Assembly (NCBI GenBank): GCA_945907085.1
Contig: CAMDSS010000001.1
Span: forward strand, 1 to 37,381
Direction of reading: 5' to 3'
Origin: Cyanobium sp. NIES-981
GTDB lineage: Bacteria; Cyanobacteriota; Cyanobacteriia; PCC-6307; Cyanobiaceae
Length of the DNA: 37,381 bases
The notes under the pieces were generated by a model. That model worked only from the letters and a program-made list of their open reading frames with translations. It did not search any database and was not told the origin of the DNA. The position numbers were made by a program, and so were the translations under genes. Position 1 is the first letter of the stretch, and every line of letters begins with the position of its first letter. This document shows positions 25,283 to 31,908 of the stretch, piece after piece.

Positions 25283-25769
25283 GCAGGTGCTCTTAGAAGT
25301 GGCTGCTTGGGCAACTGCCCAGCAAGCCCAAACCCCCTCGCTGCAACGGGTTGGCCTGTTTGGCAGCTACGGCCGTGGCACGGCCGGGGTGGGTAGCGAT
25401 CTGGATCTTTTGCTCGTGGATGCTTCCGCTGAGGGCCCCCAACATCAGCGCCTGTTGCGATGGCCCTTGGAGAAGCTGCCCTTGAGTTGTGATGCCCTGG
25501 TGCTTACCCCCATGGAGCTGGAGGAGTTGCTCGCCAGCGGCAGCCGCATGGCCTTGGAGCTGCAGCGCGATCTGCGCTGGCTGCCCATGGAAGGGTCGCT
25601 CACGCCGCAGGCTCGGGGCAAAACGACCTCGGGATTCCGCCCCTTTGGGGCAGCCAATCCAAAACTTGTCACCAACGAGCCAATCGACCAGCTGCGTGAT
25701 CATTGCCTTCTTGGATCGCGGGCATCTGATGCACAGGGCCGCCCGCCACTGGATGGAGCAGGAACTTGA
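25233..25769 (+). CDS. Minimal nucleotidyltransferase antitoxin (MNT), C-terminally extended
   Basis: The 178-residue product starts at ATG 25233. GSYGRG at residues 44-49 and DLD at 56-58 form the nucleotidyltransferase active site that adds AMP to the HEPN toxin. The usual family end falls around RDLRWLP near residue 118. The frame then continues for about 60 residues that show no family resemblance and run over the remains of a PIN toxin gene in another frame. The original stop was probably lost when the neighbouring module decayed. The core looks intact, so the antitoxin may still work despite the tail. Confidence 0.82.
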   Translation: MPVRSLTQSLLRWPSPEQVLLEVAAWATAQQAQTPSLQRVGLFGSYGRGTAGVGSDLDLLLVDASAEGPQHQRLLRWPLEKLPLSCDALVLTPMELEELLASGSRMALELQRDLRWLPMEGSLTPQARGKTTSGFRPFGAANPKLVTNEPIDQLRDHCLLGSRASDAQGRPPLDGAGT

Positions 25770-25880
25770 CCACGGCTGGGCCCCCGCCAGATCACCGATA
25801 GCTGCCTCCTGGCGCTTGCCGTTGCCCATGGCGGCAGGTTTGTGAGCCCAGCCAGGCCCATCTCACCATCATTGAACTTC
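25699..25880 (+). pseudogene. Scrambled PIN-domain toxin remnant
   Basis: Two pieces of one PIN gene are visible in different frames. From 25699 the frame reads IAFLDRGHLMHRAARHWMEQ, the early part of the VapC subfamily with HxxHxxA-W. From 25788 a second frame reads QITDSCLLALAVAHGGRFVS, the late catalytic region. The middle of the protein, roughly residues 40-90, is missing at the junction near 25785, and the N-terminal catalytic strand is not readable. It overlaps the tail of the MNT gene in another frame. It is a relic formed by an internal deletion. Confidence 0.65.
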
Positions 25881-25907
25881 CCAGCGGCCTGCCTGGTGGC
25901 TAGGCCA

Positions 25908-26201
25908 TCAGCGATAGGCGGAATCGTGATCCGGGTGGAGCGATAGCAACCGCAGCCAGGGGCCATCGCGCCAGGCCACTGCTCGGCAACTGCGGCTGAC
26001 TCTCAGGGAATAGAGCCGTTGTCCGTTGGGCCCCTGGCGGCTTTGGATCAGTTCCCAACGCAGGCCCTTGCTGCTTTGGAGTTGGTGCCAGGTCATGGCC
26101 TGGAGAAGGCGCATGGTCTTGAGAACAGCCCAAACCTCTTGTTTGCCAAGGGAGAGCAGGTTGGCTTGAAACTCCGGATTGTTGAGGTCGAGCTGAATCA
26201 C
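25908..26201 (-). CDS. RelE-like toxin of a type II pair
   Basis: The 97-residue basic protein ends RVSRSCRAVAWRDG-PWLRLLSLHPDHDSAY, the strand order and final aromatic region seen in RelE/ParE-fold ribonuclease toxins. The N-terminal half is helical (NPEFQANLLSLGKQEVWAVL). Its ATG overlaps the end of the upstream antitoxin gene by four bases (ATGA). The similarity is structural in style rather than a sharp motif, so the toxin class is not certain. The pair is complete and in the correct order. Confidence 0.65.
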   Translation of the reverse strand: MIQLDLNNPEFQANLLSLGKQEVWAVLKTMRLLQAMTWHQLQSSKGLRWELIQSRQGPNGQRLYSLRVSRSCRAVAWRDGPWLRLLSLHPDHDSAYR

Positions 26202-26464
26202 CGGCTGCTGAGGTGAAGCTCGAGGGCGTCAAGATCAGTGGCCTCTGGAGGCTGATCCATGGCAGCCATGGCCCGATCAAGCTGCGCCGCCGCCTCGGGC
26301 TCATGCAGCCAAAGCTCAGAGTCGGGGATGGTCTGGGCCGTCTTGATCAGCCAGACACCGGGCTCTGGGCTGTTGACCAGAACGGTACGGCCCGCAAACT
26401 CCTTGCCCAGGGAGATCTGACCGCTTGCGCCAATGCGCTTGATGGCCTGGTTATTGACTTTCAT
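26198..26464 (-). CDS. Antitoxin partner of the RelE-like toxin
   Basis: Eighty-eight residues. The N-terminal half (AIKRIGASGQISLGKEFAGR followed by TVLVNSPEPGVWLI) resembles an AbrB-like swapped hairpin with a GQISL/P signature. The C-terminal half is acidic and helical (EPEAAAQLDRAMAAMDQ), as expected for the toxin-binding segment. Its stop overlaps the toxin start by four bases. The gene is divergent from a small unidentified gene at 26501, with 36 bases between. Confidence 0.62.
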   Translation of the reverse strand: MKVNNQAIKRIGASGQISLGKEFAGRTVLVNSPEPGVWLIKTAQTIPDSELWLHEPEAAAQLDRAMAAMDQPPEATDLDALELHLSSR

Positions 26465-26500
26465 GCGGGCGCTCTTTTCCTGCCATCATGCCAGCGTTAA

Positions 26501-26695
26501 GTGAGCCCATTCGACGTTCAGGACTGGGCTCTGGAAATCCGCCCTGATGGGGTGACCTTCGCCTCGTTTGGCCTCGGCCAGGCGATCACGCTGCTGAGGG
26601 ATCAATCCCTTTTCAAAGAAAATGGCGTTTCAGTGAATAAGGCTGAAGACTATTTAAGGTTTGCCTTCGAGGCCCCTGGTCGATGCGCACTATGA
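26501..26695 (+). CDS. Small unidentified protein
   Basis: A GTG-started frame of 64 residues contains VQDWALEIRPDGVTFASFGL and ends EAPGRCAL. No family is recognised. It lies between a divergent antitoxin and the RHH-PIN operon. It could be a real small gene, or the head of a lost gene truncated where the toxin-antitoxin modules were inserted. Base use looks coding, but the short length gives little support. Confidence 0.3.
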   Translation: MSPFDVQDWALEIRPDGVTFASFGLGQAITLLRDQSLFKENGVSVNKAEDYLRFAFEAPGRCAL

Positions 26696-26727
26696 TGCGC
26701 ACATCGCTGCCTGGTTGTGATGCGCAC
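26682..26727 (+). promoter_or_regulatory. Repeated GATGCGCAC operator candidate
   Basis: GATGCGCAC occurs three times, at 26682-26690, 26694-26702 and 26719-26727. Each contains the palindrome TGCGCA, and the spacings are 12 and 25 bases. The last copy overlaps the ATG of the RHH antitoxin. Ribbon-helix-helix antitoxins bind such short repeated half-sites to repress their own operon, so this is a likely autoregulatory operator. Confidence 0.5.
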
Positions 26728-26959
26728 CACCCTGGAGCTGCCGGATCCTCTGTTTGCGCGCCTGAAGGCCCGGGCTTCCACCGAGCGCCTCACTCTGAAG
26801 CAGTTGTTGCGCAGCTACGTGGAGCAGGGCCTCAACGCCACGCCCAGCGGCTCCGGCTCGAAACGTTCGGCACACACCCTGCCGCGCCTGGAGGGGCCCT
26901 TGGCCATCGAGGGCGAACACCTCAGCAACGCGGCACTGTTTGATCTGCTCGACGCGTGA
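26720..26959 (+). CDS. Ribbon-helix-helix antitoxin
   Basis: The 79-residue product begins MRTTLELPDPLFARLKARAS, the ribbon strand (RTTLEL) and first helix of RHH/CopG-type antitoxins. The second helix is LKQLLRSYVEQGL and the toxin-binding tail ends ALFDLLDA. ATG 26720 is preferred over the GTG just before it. The stop overlaps the GTG of the PIN gene by four bases. It should neutralise the PIN toxin and repress transcription through the repeats over its start. Confidence 0.85.
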   Translation: MRTTLELPDPLFARLKARASTERLTLKQLLRSYVEQGLNATPSGSGSKRSAHTLPRLEGPLAIEGEHLSNAALFDLLDA

Positions 26960-27405
26960 GCACCACCGTTGACCTGCCGGATCTGAACGTGTGGCTGGCC
27001 CTGGCCTGCCCCGACCACAGCCATCACCGCCAGGCCTTGCACTACTGGGAGCAGCAGGCCGCTGAACAGGTGCTGTTCTGCACGGTCACCGCGCTTGGGT
27101 TGGTGCGGCTCGTGGGCCAGCCGAAGCTGATGGGCGCGGCGGTTAAAACGGCAGCAGAAGCATCCGCTTTGCTGGACGCGTTTTGCCAGCAGCCGGGGGT
27201 GAGTAAGGGTTCGGCCGATGAGCATGCAGGCTGGGAGGTGTTTCACCAGCTGCTGTGCAGCGGTGAGCTGCCGCCCCGTCTGTGCACCGATGCCTACCTG
27301 GCAGCCCTGGCGATCGCCAATGGCTGGCGCCTGGTGAGTTTCGATCGCGATTTCGAGCGGTTTGAAGGCTTGGAGCGGTTGGCGCTGCGAGGAGCACGGC
27401 CATGA
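26956..27405 (+). CDS. vapC: VapC-type PIN-domain toxin
   Basis: The 149-residue PIN protein starts at GTG 26956 inside the antitoxin stop. Asp9 in LPDLNVWLAL, the HSHHRQALHYW helix, the VTALGLVRL strand and TDAYLAALAI followed by WRLVSFDRDF give the complete fold with its acidic sites. The subfamily has a weakly conserved second acidic position. Its stop overlaps the ATG of the following HEPN-like gene by four bases, an uncommon joining of two modules into one operon. Confidence 0.9.
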   Translation: MSTTVDLPDLNVWLALACPDHSHHRQALHYWEQQAAEQVLFCTVTALGLVRLVGQPKLMGAAVKTAAEASALLDAFCQQPGVSKGSADEHAGWEVFHQLLCSGELPPRLCTDAYLAALAIANGWRLVSFDRDFERFEGLERLALRGARP

Positions 27406-27830
27406 GCCGTGAGCTAATGGCAGAAGACATCCGCTGGCAACAGCGCTTCAGCAACTACCGCAAAGCCCTGGAGCGCCTGGAGGATTTCCTGGAGCCTCCG
27501 GCGTTGAATGAACGCGAGCAGCAGGGGCTGATCAAGGCATTCGAATACACCTATGAACTGGCTTGGAACACCTTGCGCGATCTGCTGCGCAGCCAGGGTG
27601 ATGCCTCCCTGCTGGGAGCGCGTGACACCCTGCGCGAAGCCTTCCGTCTGGGTCTGATCGAGCAGGGCGAAGCCTGGATGCTGATGCTTCAAGACCGCAA
27701 TCTCACCAGCCACACCTACAACCGCGCCACGGCGGATGCCATTGCGGCCCAGATCATCGATTGCTACCTGCCCTGTTTTCAGCAGTTGCGCTGCAGGCTG
27801 GAGCAACGGGTTCAGGAGGAAGCACCATGA
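27402..27830 (+). CDS. HI0074-type HEPN toxin (nucleotidyltransferase substrate-binding protein)
   Basis: The 142-residue helical protein matches the HI0074/PF08780 family. WQQRFSNYRKALERLEDFL forms the first helix, KAFEYTYELAWNTLRDLL the core, and DRNLTSHTYN contains the R-x4-H ribonuclease motif as Arg99 and His104. The partner gene follows with an ATGA overlap and a strong AGGAGGAAGC ribosome site. The family acts as a HEPN toxin that the neighbouring nucleotidyltransferase modifies. Its start overlaps the stop of the PIN toxin gene. Confidence 0.9.
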   Translation: MSRELMAEDIRWQQRFSNYRKALERLEDFLEPPALNEREQQGLIKAFEYTYELAWNTLRDLLRSQGDASLLGARDTLREAFRLGLIEQGEAWMLMLQDRNLTSHTYNRATADAIAAQIIDCYLPCFQQLRCRLEQRVQEEAP

Positions 27831-28123
27831 ACATCCCAGCACAGGCGCAAGACCGGCTCCTGGCCGTGCTCACGGCACAGCCTCATGTGCAGCGCATCTG
27901 GCTGTTCGGCTCGCGGGCGATGGGGCGTGAGCAGCCAGGGTCTGATCTGGATCTCTGCCTGGAGGCCCCGCAGCTGGGCCACAGCGATCGTTTGCGGCTG
28001 CTGAACGCCGTGGATGATTTGTGCCTTCCCTGGCAGGTGGATCTGGTGCTGCGCCACGAGTTGCCCGCCGATCTGGAGGCCCATGTGCAGCGGGTGGGCC
28101 GCTGCCTCTGGACCCAGCCATGA
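27827..28123 (+). CDS. Minimal nucleotidyltransferase antitoxin (HI0073-type)
   Basis: Ninety-eight residues. GSRAMG at 28-33 and DLD at 40-42 are the nucleotidyltransferase signatures, and VDLVLRHEL contributes the third acidic residue. Length and motifs are normal for MNT antitoxins. It is the last gene of the four-gene RHH-PIN-HEPN-MNT run, starting inside the HEPN stop. Confidence 0.9.
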   Translation: MNIPAQAQDRLLAVLTAQPHVQRIWLFGSRAMGREQPGSDLDLCLEAPQLGHSDRLRLLNAVDDLCLPWQVDLVLRHELPADLEAHVQRVGRCLWTQP

Positions 28124-28196
28124 CGACCGCATCTTCGCGGCCGGCCACCGTGGCATGACGTGCTTTCGCTAGGTGTGAGTACTTGGTCGTTGGTGA

Positions 28197-28480
28197 TCAC
28201 GCCCCATAGCCGCCCCCAACTCGATCCGCCCCGAAAGCGAACGGCAAACCAGCCTCGGCTGGCGAGCACGGTGGCTGTTTTTCGTGATGGTCTTGCAAGG
28301 CCACCCAGCTTTCGGCGCTCCGGCCCACCACGCGCGACAGACGCAGGGCCATATCGGGTGTCAGGCGGCTTTGGCAGCTGATCAAGCGTTTCAGGGTGGA
28401 AGCAGAAACCTGCAGACGGCCAGCCTGGATGAGCTGAATGAGGCATCCGCTGCCGGCTGGGCCGGTTTGCCTGGAGCCGG
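28197..28480 (-). pseudogene. HigA-type antitoxin remnant
   Basis: On the minus strand, the part between about 28275 and 28430 reads QVSASTLKRLI, SRLTPDMALRLSRVVGRSAE and SWVALQDHHEKQ. This is the recognition helix and following helices of the HigA branch of XRE antitoxins. Upstream, the usual HPGE start is missing: the frame remains open but is unlike the family and has no proper start. Downstream, the tail to the stop at 28197-28199 is also unlike the family. No HigB toxin lies beside it. It is the middle of a lost module. Confidence 0.7.
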
Positions 28481-28489
28481 CCCAAACCC

Positions 28490-28634
28490 ATGAAGATCAC
28501 GGCCGACACCAATGTGCTGGTGCGTGCTGTGCGAACTGGTGTGGGTGTTGCGGCGGGTGTATGGCTTCGCCGGGGCTGATTGCCTCAGCGCCATCGAAGC
28601 GCTGATGGCGAGCAAAACGGTTGTGGCGGATGGG
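28490..28634 (+). pseudogene. VapC fragments fused into an antitoxin frame
   Basis: ATG 28490 begins MKITADTNVLVRAV, a textbook VapC start with Asp6. Near 28530 the family resemblance jumps to another frame that reads LCELVWVLRRVYGFAGADC and IEALMASKTVVADG, the middle of the same toxin. About 35 residues between these blocks are missing. After about 28634 the second frame runs straight into the RHH antitoxin. The gene has therefore lost internal pieces and its stop, and the later frame may add a short toxin-derived leader to the next protein. Confidence 0.7.
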
Positions 28635-28862
28635 GTGATCGCCTTGGGTGCTCGTCTGCCGGATGGGCTTGTGGCTGAGCTCGATGCGGCGGCTGCGCAG
28701 CTCAGTCGCTGCCGGGCCGACATCATTCGCCAGGCGATCGAGTACTACCTCGACGACATCGAGGATCTGCGTTGCGGTGTGGCTGCTCTGAAGGACCCTG
28801 CCGACCCAGTGCTCAATTGGGCTGAGGTGCGTGTAGCCGAAGGCTTCTCGCGAAGCGAATAG
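28635..28862 (+). CDS. Ribbon-helix-helix antitoxin
   Basis: From GTG 28635 the product is 75 residues. ALGARLPDGLVAELDAAAAQ forms the ribbon strand and first helix, SRCRADIIRQAIEYYLDD the second helix, and DPADPVLNWAEVR the toxin-binding tail. These features fit antitoxins paired with RelE/ParE toxins. The start is uncertain because the frame is open through the VapC remnant upstream; GTG 28623 is also possible. The RelE-like gene follows in the same frame. Confidence 0.8.
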   Translation: MIALGARLPDGLVAELDAAAAQLSRCRADIIRQAIEYYLDDIEDLRCGVAALKDPADPVLNWAEVRVAEGFSRSE

Positions 28863-28889
28863 CCCTGCTCGCTGCGCATTAAGCGTTCT

Positions 28890-29114
28890 GTGGCCAAGGC
28901 CTTGGCCAGCCTGCCAAAGGTTGAGCGCGAACGCCTGGTGGAGGCCATCGAGCTGCTGTGTGACACGCCTGCAGCGGGCTCTGCTCTCAAGGGAGAGTTC
29001 GAGGTTTTGCGGCGTCTGCGCGTTGGCCGCTATCGCGTGGTGTACGAGTGGCAGCGCAGCGATCTGGTGATCCTGGTGGTGCGCCTTGGACACCGCCGGG
29101 AGGTGTACCGCTGA
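28890..29114 (+). CDS. RelE/ParE-type toxin, 5' end possibly damaged
   Basis: From GTG 28890 the product is 74 residues: helix AKALASLPKVERERLVEAIE, strand FEVLRRLRVGRYRVVYEW and the final strand VILVVRLGHRREVYR, all typical of RelE. Family members normally begin about nine residues earlier with a YSLRIKRS-type strand. That peptide is encoded in frame at 28866-28889 as CSLRIKRS, but it directly follows the antitoxin stop TAG and has no ATG, GTG or TTG. The start was therefore probably mutated, and the shorter protein would lack its first strand. Confidence 0.8.
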   Translation: MAKALASLPKVERERLVEAIELLCDTPAAGSALKGEFEVLRRLRVGRYRVVYEWQRSDLVILVVRLGHRREVYR

Positions 29115-29139
29115 TCGGCTTAGGCCCCAGCTCTGCCCC

Positions 29140-29619
29140 TCACTCAAACCTCCGCTTTTGATCTCTATGGCGGCGGGCTTCGCGGCGGGTGAATTCGCCC
29201 ACGGTGGGGTTGGGCACGATCGGATCCACGTGGGCCACCTGGCCCCAGAGATCGCGGGGGGCTAGGCGCAGGCTGATTGCGCCATCGGGGGCTTTGGTGA
29301 GGTGATACCAGCGCTTTTGGCCGCAGCTGGCGCAGTAGAGCTCTTCCAGCCACTCGTTTGAGAGCACCAGCACCGGGTAGGCGTTGATCACCAACTTGGC
29401 CCTGCCGGCGGCCATGCCCCGGGTTACGAGCTCCTCACTGGTGAGCAGGTGCAGGTAGTACTTGCGGCCGTTGCCCAGCAGGGCCTGGTCTGGGTGCCTG
29501 GGGCAGGCCAGCTTTCGGCCGGTGGGCGTACGCCGGCGCCGCCCTGGCTTGGCGGCTTCCTGGATGGGTCCCTCGGGCGTGGGCGAAGCGGGCACAAACA
29601 AGTGTTTCAAGCCTTTCAA
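29140..29619 (-). CDS. Conserved zinc-ribbon-like protein of unknown function
   Basis: The product is 159 residues from a TTG ending at 29619. A basic, low-complexity N-terminus (GRRRRTPTGR) leads to CPRH at 39-42. A second pair, CASC at 96-99, would complete a four-ligand zinc site. Between them lie KYYLHLLTSEELVTRGM and the hydrophobic strand AYPVLVLSNEW, and the C-terminus is strongly basic (RREARRHRDQKRR). I recall similar short proteins as conserved in picocyanobacteria but no function. Zinc and perhaps nucleic acid binding are inferences from the ligands and charge. The exact start is uncertain. Confidence 0.6.
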   Translation of the reverse strand: MKGLKHLFVPASPTPEGPIQEAAKPGRRRRTPTGRKLACPRHPDQALLGNGRKYYLHLLTSEELVTRGMAAGRAKLVINAYPVLVLSNEWLEELYCASCGQKRWYHLTKAPDGAISLRLAPRDLWGQVAHVDPIVPNPTVGEFTRREARRHRDQKRRFE

Positions 29620-29889
29620 TCCTGCCAGGGCTGGGCTTTGATATCCCTGGTTGGCGCCCAGTTGTTATGCAGAAACTGTAAAGTGATGCACGTTGCCACC
29701 CCCCCCATTTGCATAGGTATATGTGAGGCCGACTTGCTGCAAGGTGTGCGATTCTCTTAAGGTCTGATCGAGATGGTTGAGCCCAGCTCCTATCCGGCGG
29801 CCATAGGTTGGGATTGGTGTGCCTGAGCTGGGTTTTGGCCGCTGGGCGCTTGATCTGGCTCTTCCGATTTTTGCTTAGCGGTATAACCG
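29620..29889. promoter_or_regulatory. Divergent intergenic region with C8 tract and nested hairpin
   Basis: This gap has no gene. On its left is an AT-richer stretch with a run of eight C at 29699-29706, facing the minus-strand gene. On its right, CCCAGCTC at 29782-29789 pairs with GAGCTGGG at 29825-29832. Inside that, CCTAT...ATAGG forms a smaller stem around a GC-rich loop, and four T residues follow the outer stem. TATAAC at 29882-29887 may be a -10 box for the plus-strand genes, which would argue for a start later than TTG 29890. Promoter assignments are tentative. Confidence 0.35.
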
Positions 29890-31908
29890 TTGTTGCCCAA
29901 CCATTTGAGCCCTAAGTCACCCCTAAAGAACCCACTTATCGGGCTTGATGCAGCTGTACTCGGCCGGCGGCTGTGTCTGCTGGGGTTCGACGCAGGTTTG
30001 ATCGCCGCATCGTTTTGGGGCGCCTTGGCCCTGCGCCTCAATGGCGAAGTGGGCCCGCAGTTGGCCAACACCAGCTACCTGTTGCCGCTGGCTATTGCCA
30101 TCGGCTTGCTCACGTTTCTTGGGAGCGGCTGGTATCGGGGCCTCACCCGCTATTCGGGCAGCCTGTCGCTCTATGGCTTTCCGCCCCGGGCCGCCCTGGT
30201 GGCCCTGGCGCTCCTGCTGGTGAGCACCTTGCACGGTGGGCCCCAACCGCCGCGTAGCTTATGGTTGCTGTTTTGGCTGCTGCTCAGCGCCTTGGTGATG
30301 GGCAGCCGAATCGTGCTGCGCGACCTGCTGCGCTTTGGCATGCAATGGTCCGGCCAGGGCCAGGGCCAGGGCCAGGGTGAAGGTGAAGGCAGAAAAACCC
30401 TGATCTATGGGGCAGGAGAAGCGGGGCTCAGGCTGCTGGAGAGCCTGCGCTTTGATCTGCGCTTTTCCATCGTGGGCCTACTGGATGATGCCCCCCAGCT
30501 CTGGGGCCGCAAGGTGCAGGGCCTGGCCATCCACAGGCCCGATCAACTGGAGGGGCTGATCACCAAGCAGCGCATCCGCCAAGTGCTGCTGGCCATGCCC
30601 TCCACGCCCCTTTCGCGGCGCAGCCAACTGGTGCGCCAGCTCAAGGCCATGGGCCTGGAGGTGATGGCAATGCCCTCATTAGCCCAGATCGCTTCAGGCG
30701 AAAGCTCCGTGAGTGAGCTGCGCCCCGTAGCGATCGAAGAGCTCCTGGGCCGCGAACCGTCTGAGCCGATCCACGAGCTGCTGCAAGCTGCGGTGCAAGG
30801 GGAAGCGGTGCTGGTAACGGGGGCGGGGGGATCGATTGGATCGGCCCTTTGCCGCCGGGTGCTCAGCCAGCGGCCCAAGGCCTTGGTGCTCTTGGAGCGC
30901 AATGAATTCGCCCTCTATGCCATCCACCAGGAGCTCCATGGCAAGGCCTGGGCAGAGGGCATCGAGCTGGTGCCAGTGCTGGCCGATGTGGCCGATCAGC
31001 CACGGATGGAGATGCTGCTGCGCCGCCATGGCATCACGGTGCTCCTGCATGCGGCGGCCTACAAGCATGTGCCCCTGGTGGAGGCCAACGTGTGCGCAGG
31101 CCTGGCCAACAACATCTTTGGCACCCGCTCTGCGCTTGATGCGGCCATCGCCTGCGGCCTGAAGCGCTTCACCTTGATTTCTACCGATAAGGCGGTGCGG
31201 CCCACCAACGTGATGGGGGCAAGTAAGCGGGTGTGTGAGCTGGTGGTGCAGGATGCGGCGGCCCGGGTGGCAGCACAAGGGAGCGGCCCGATTTGCTCAA
31301 TGGTGCGCTTTGGCAATGTGCTGGGCTCATCGGGTTCGGTGGTACCCCTGTTTCGCGAGCAGATCGCGAGCGGGGGCCCGGTCACGGTGACCCATCCGGA
31401 GATCACCCGCTATTTCATGACCATTCCAGAAGCAGCCCAGCTGGTGCTGCAGGCCACGGGGATGGCCCAGGGGGGAGAGGTGTTTGTGCTGGATATGGGT
31501 GAGCCGGTGAAGTTGGTGGATCTAGCCCGCCAGATGGTGGAGCTCTCGGGCTGCACGGTGCGTGATAGCCAGAACCCGGATGGGGATATCGCGATCACCT
31601 TTGCTGGATTAAGGCCCGGTGAAAAGCTCTACGAAGAACTATTGCTTTGTGATACGGATCAGGCCACGGGGCACCCGTTGATTCGGCAGGCGCAGGAGAA
31701 GAGATTGGAAACCGATGAGCTTGCTGAATTGTTGGATCACTTAGAACAAGCCCTGTTTGATTGGGATCGGCAGGAAGCTGTGGGGATTTTGCAGAGGTTG
31801 GTCAAGGAGTACCAAGCCAGCTATGTCCCTGCTTATTCAGCAGCAGTTAGCCCTTGTGGCCCGAACCAGCGACCAGCTCAACAGACCAGCGGGCAAAGCG
31901 GTCTATGA
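29890..31908 (+). CDS. PglF/CapD-like membrane nucleotide-sugar 4,6-dehydratase
   Basis: The 672-residue protein has about four N-terminal membrane helices (residues 25-150) and a first Rossmann region with YGAGEAGLRLLESL. The catalytic SDR domain has TGAGGSIG at 310-317, VTHPEITRYFMTIPEA, and the TDKAVRP...MGASKR block in which Met replaces the usual Tyr of YxxxK. That replacement marks the PglF/WbpM/FlaA1 group that dehydrates UDP-HexNAc at C4/C6. A (GQ)4(GE)2 linker joins the membrane and cytoplasmic parts. The N-terminus is unsure because only TTG codons are available. The stop overlaps the ABC transporter ATG (ATGA). Confidence 0.9.
   Translation: MLPNHLSPKSPLKNPLIGLDAAVLGRRLCLLGFDAGLIAASFWGALALRLNGEVGPQLANTSYLLPLAIAIGLLTFLGSGWYRGLTRYSGSLSLYGFPPRAALVALALLLVSTLHGGPQPPRSLWLLFWLLLSALVMGSRIVLRDLLRFGMQWSGQGQGQGQGEGEGRKTLIYGAGEAGLRLLESLRFDLRFSIVGLLDDAPQLWGRKVQGLAIHRPDQLEGLITKQRIRQVLLAMPSTPLSRRSQLVRQLKAMGLEVMAMPSLAQIASGESSVSELRPVAIEELLGREPSEPIHELLQAAVQGEAVLVTGAGGSIGSALCRRVLSQRPKALVLLERNEFALYAIHQELHGKAWAEGIELVPVLADVADQPRMEMLLRRHGITVLLHAAAYKHVPLVEANVCAGLANNIFGTRSALDAAIACGLKRFTLISTDKAVRPTNVMGASKRVCELVVQDAAARVAAQGSGPICSMVRFGNVLGSSGSVVPLFREQIASGGPVTVTHPEITRYFMTIPEAAQLVLQATGMAQGGEVFVLDMGEPVKLVDLARQMVELSGCTVRDSQNPDGDIAITFAGLRPGEKLYEELLLCDTDQATGHPLIRQAQEKRLETDELAELLDHLEQALFDWDRQEAVGILQRLVKEYQASYVPAYSAAVSPCGPNQRPAQQTSGQSGL
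30352..30387 (+). repeat. In-frame hexanucleotide repeats (GGCCAG)4-(GGTGAA)2
   Basis: Four perfect copies of GGCCAG at 30352-30375 are followed by two of GGTGAA at 30376-30387. They encode GQGQGQGQGEGE, a flexible linker in the dehydratase. Copy-number changes would preserve the frame. Confidence 0.9.

Noticed and set aside
28284..28493. Plus-strand open frame ending just at the VapC fragment start, possibly its antitoxin
   Set aside because: It lies opposite the HigA remnant and shows no antitoxin fold. The TGA/ATG overlap is suggestive but not enough.
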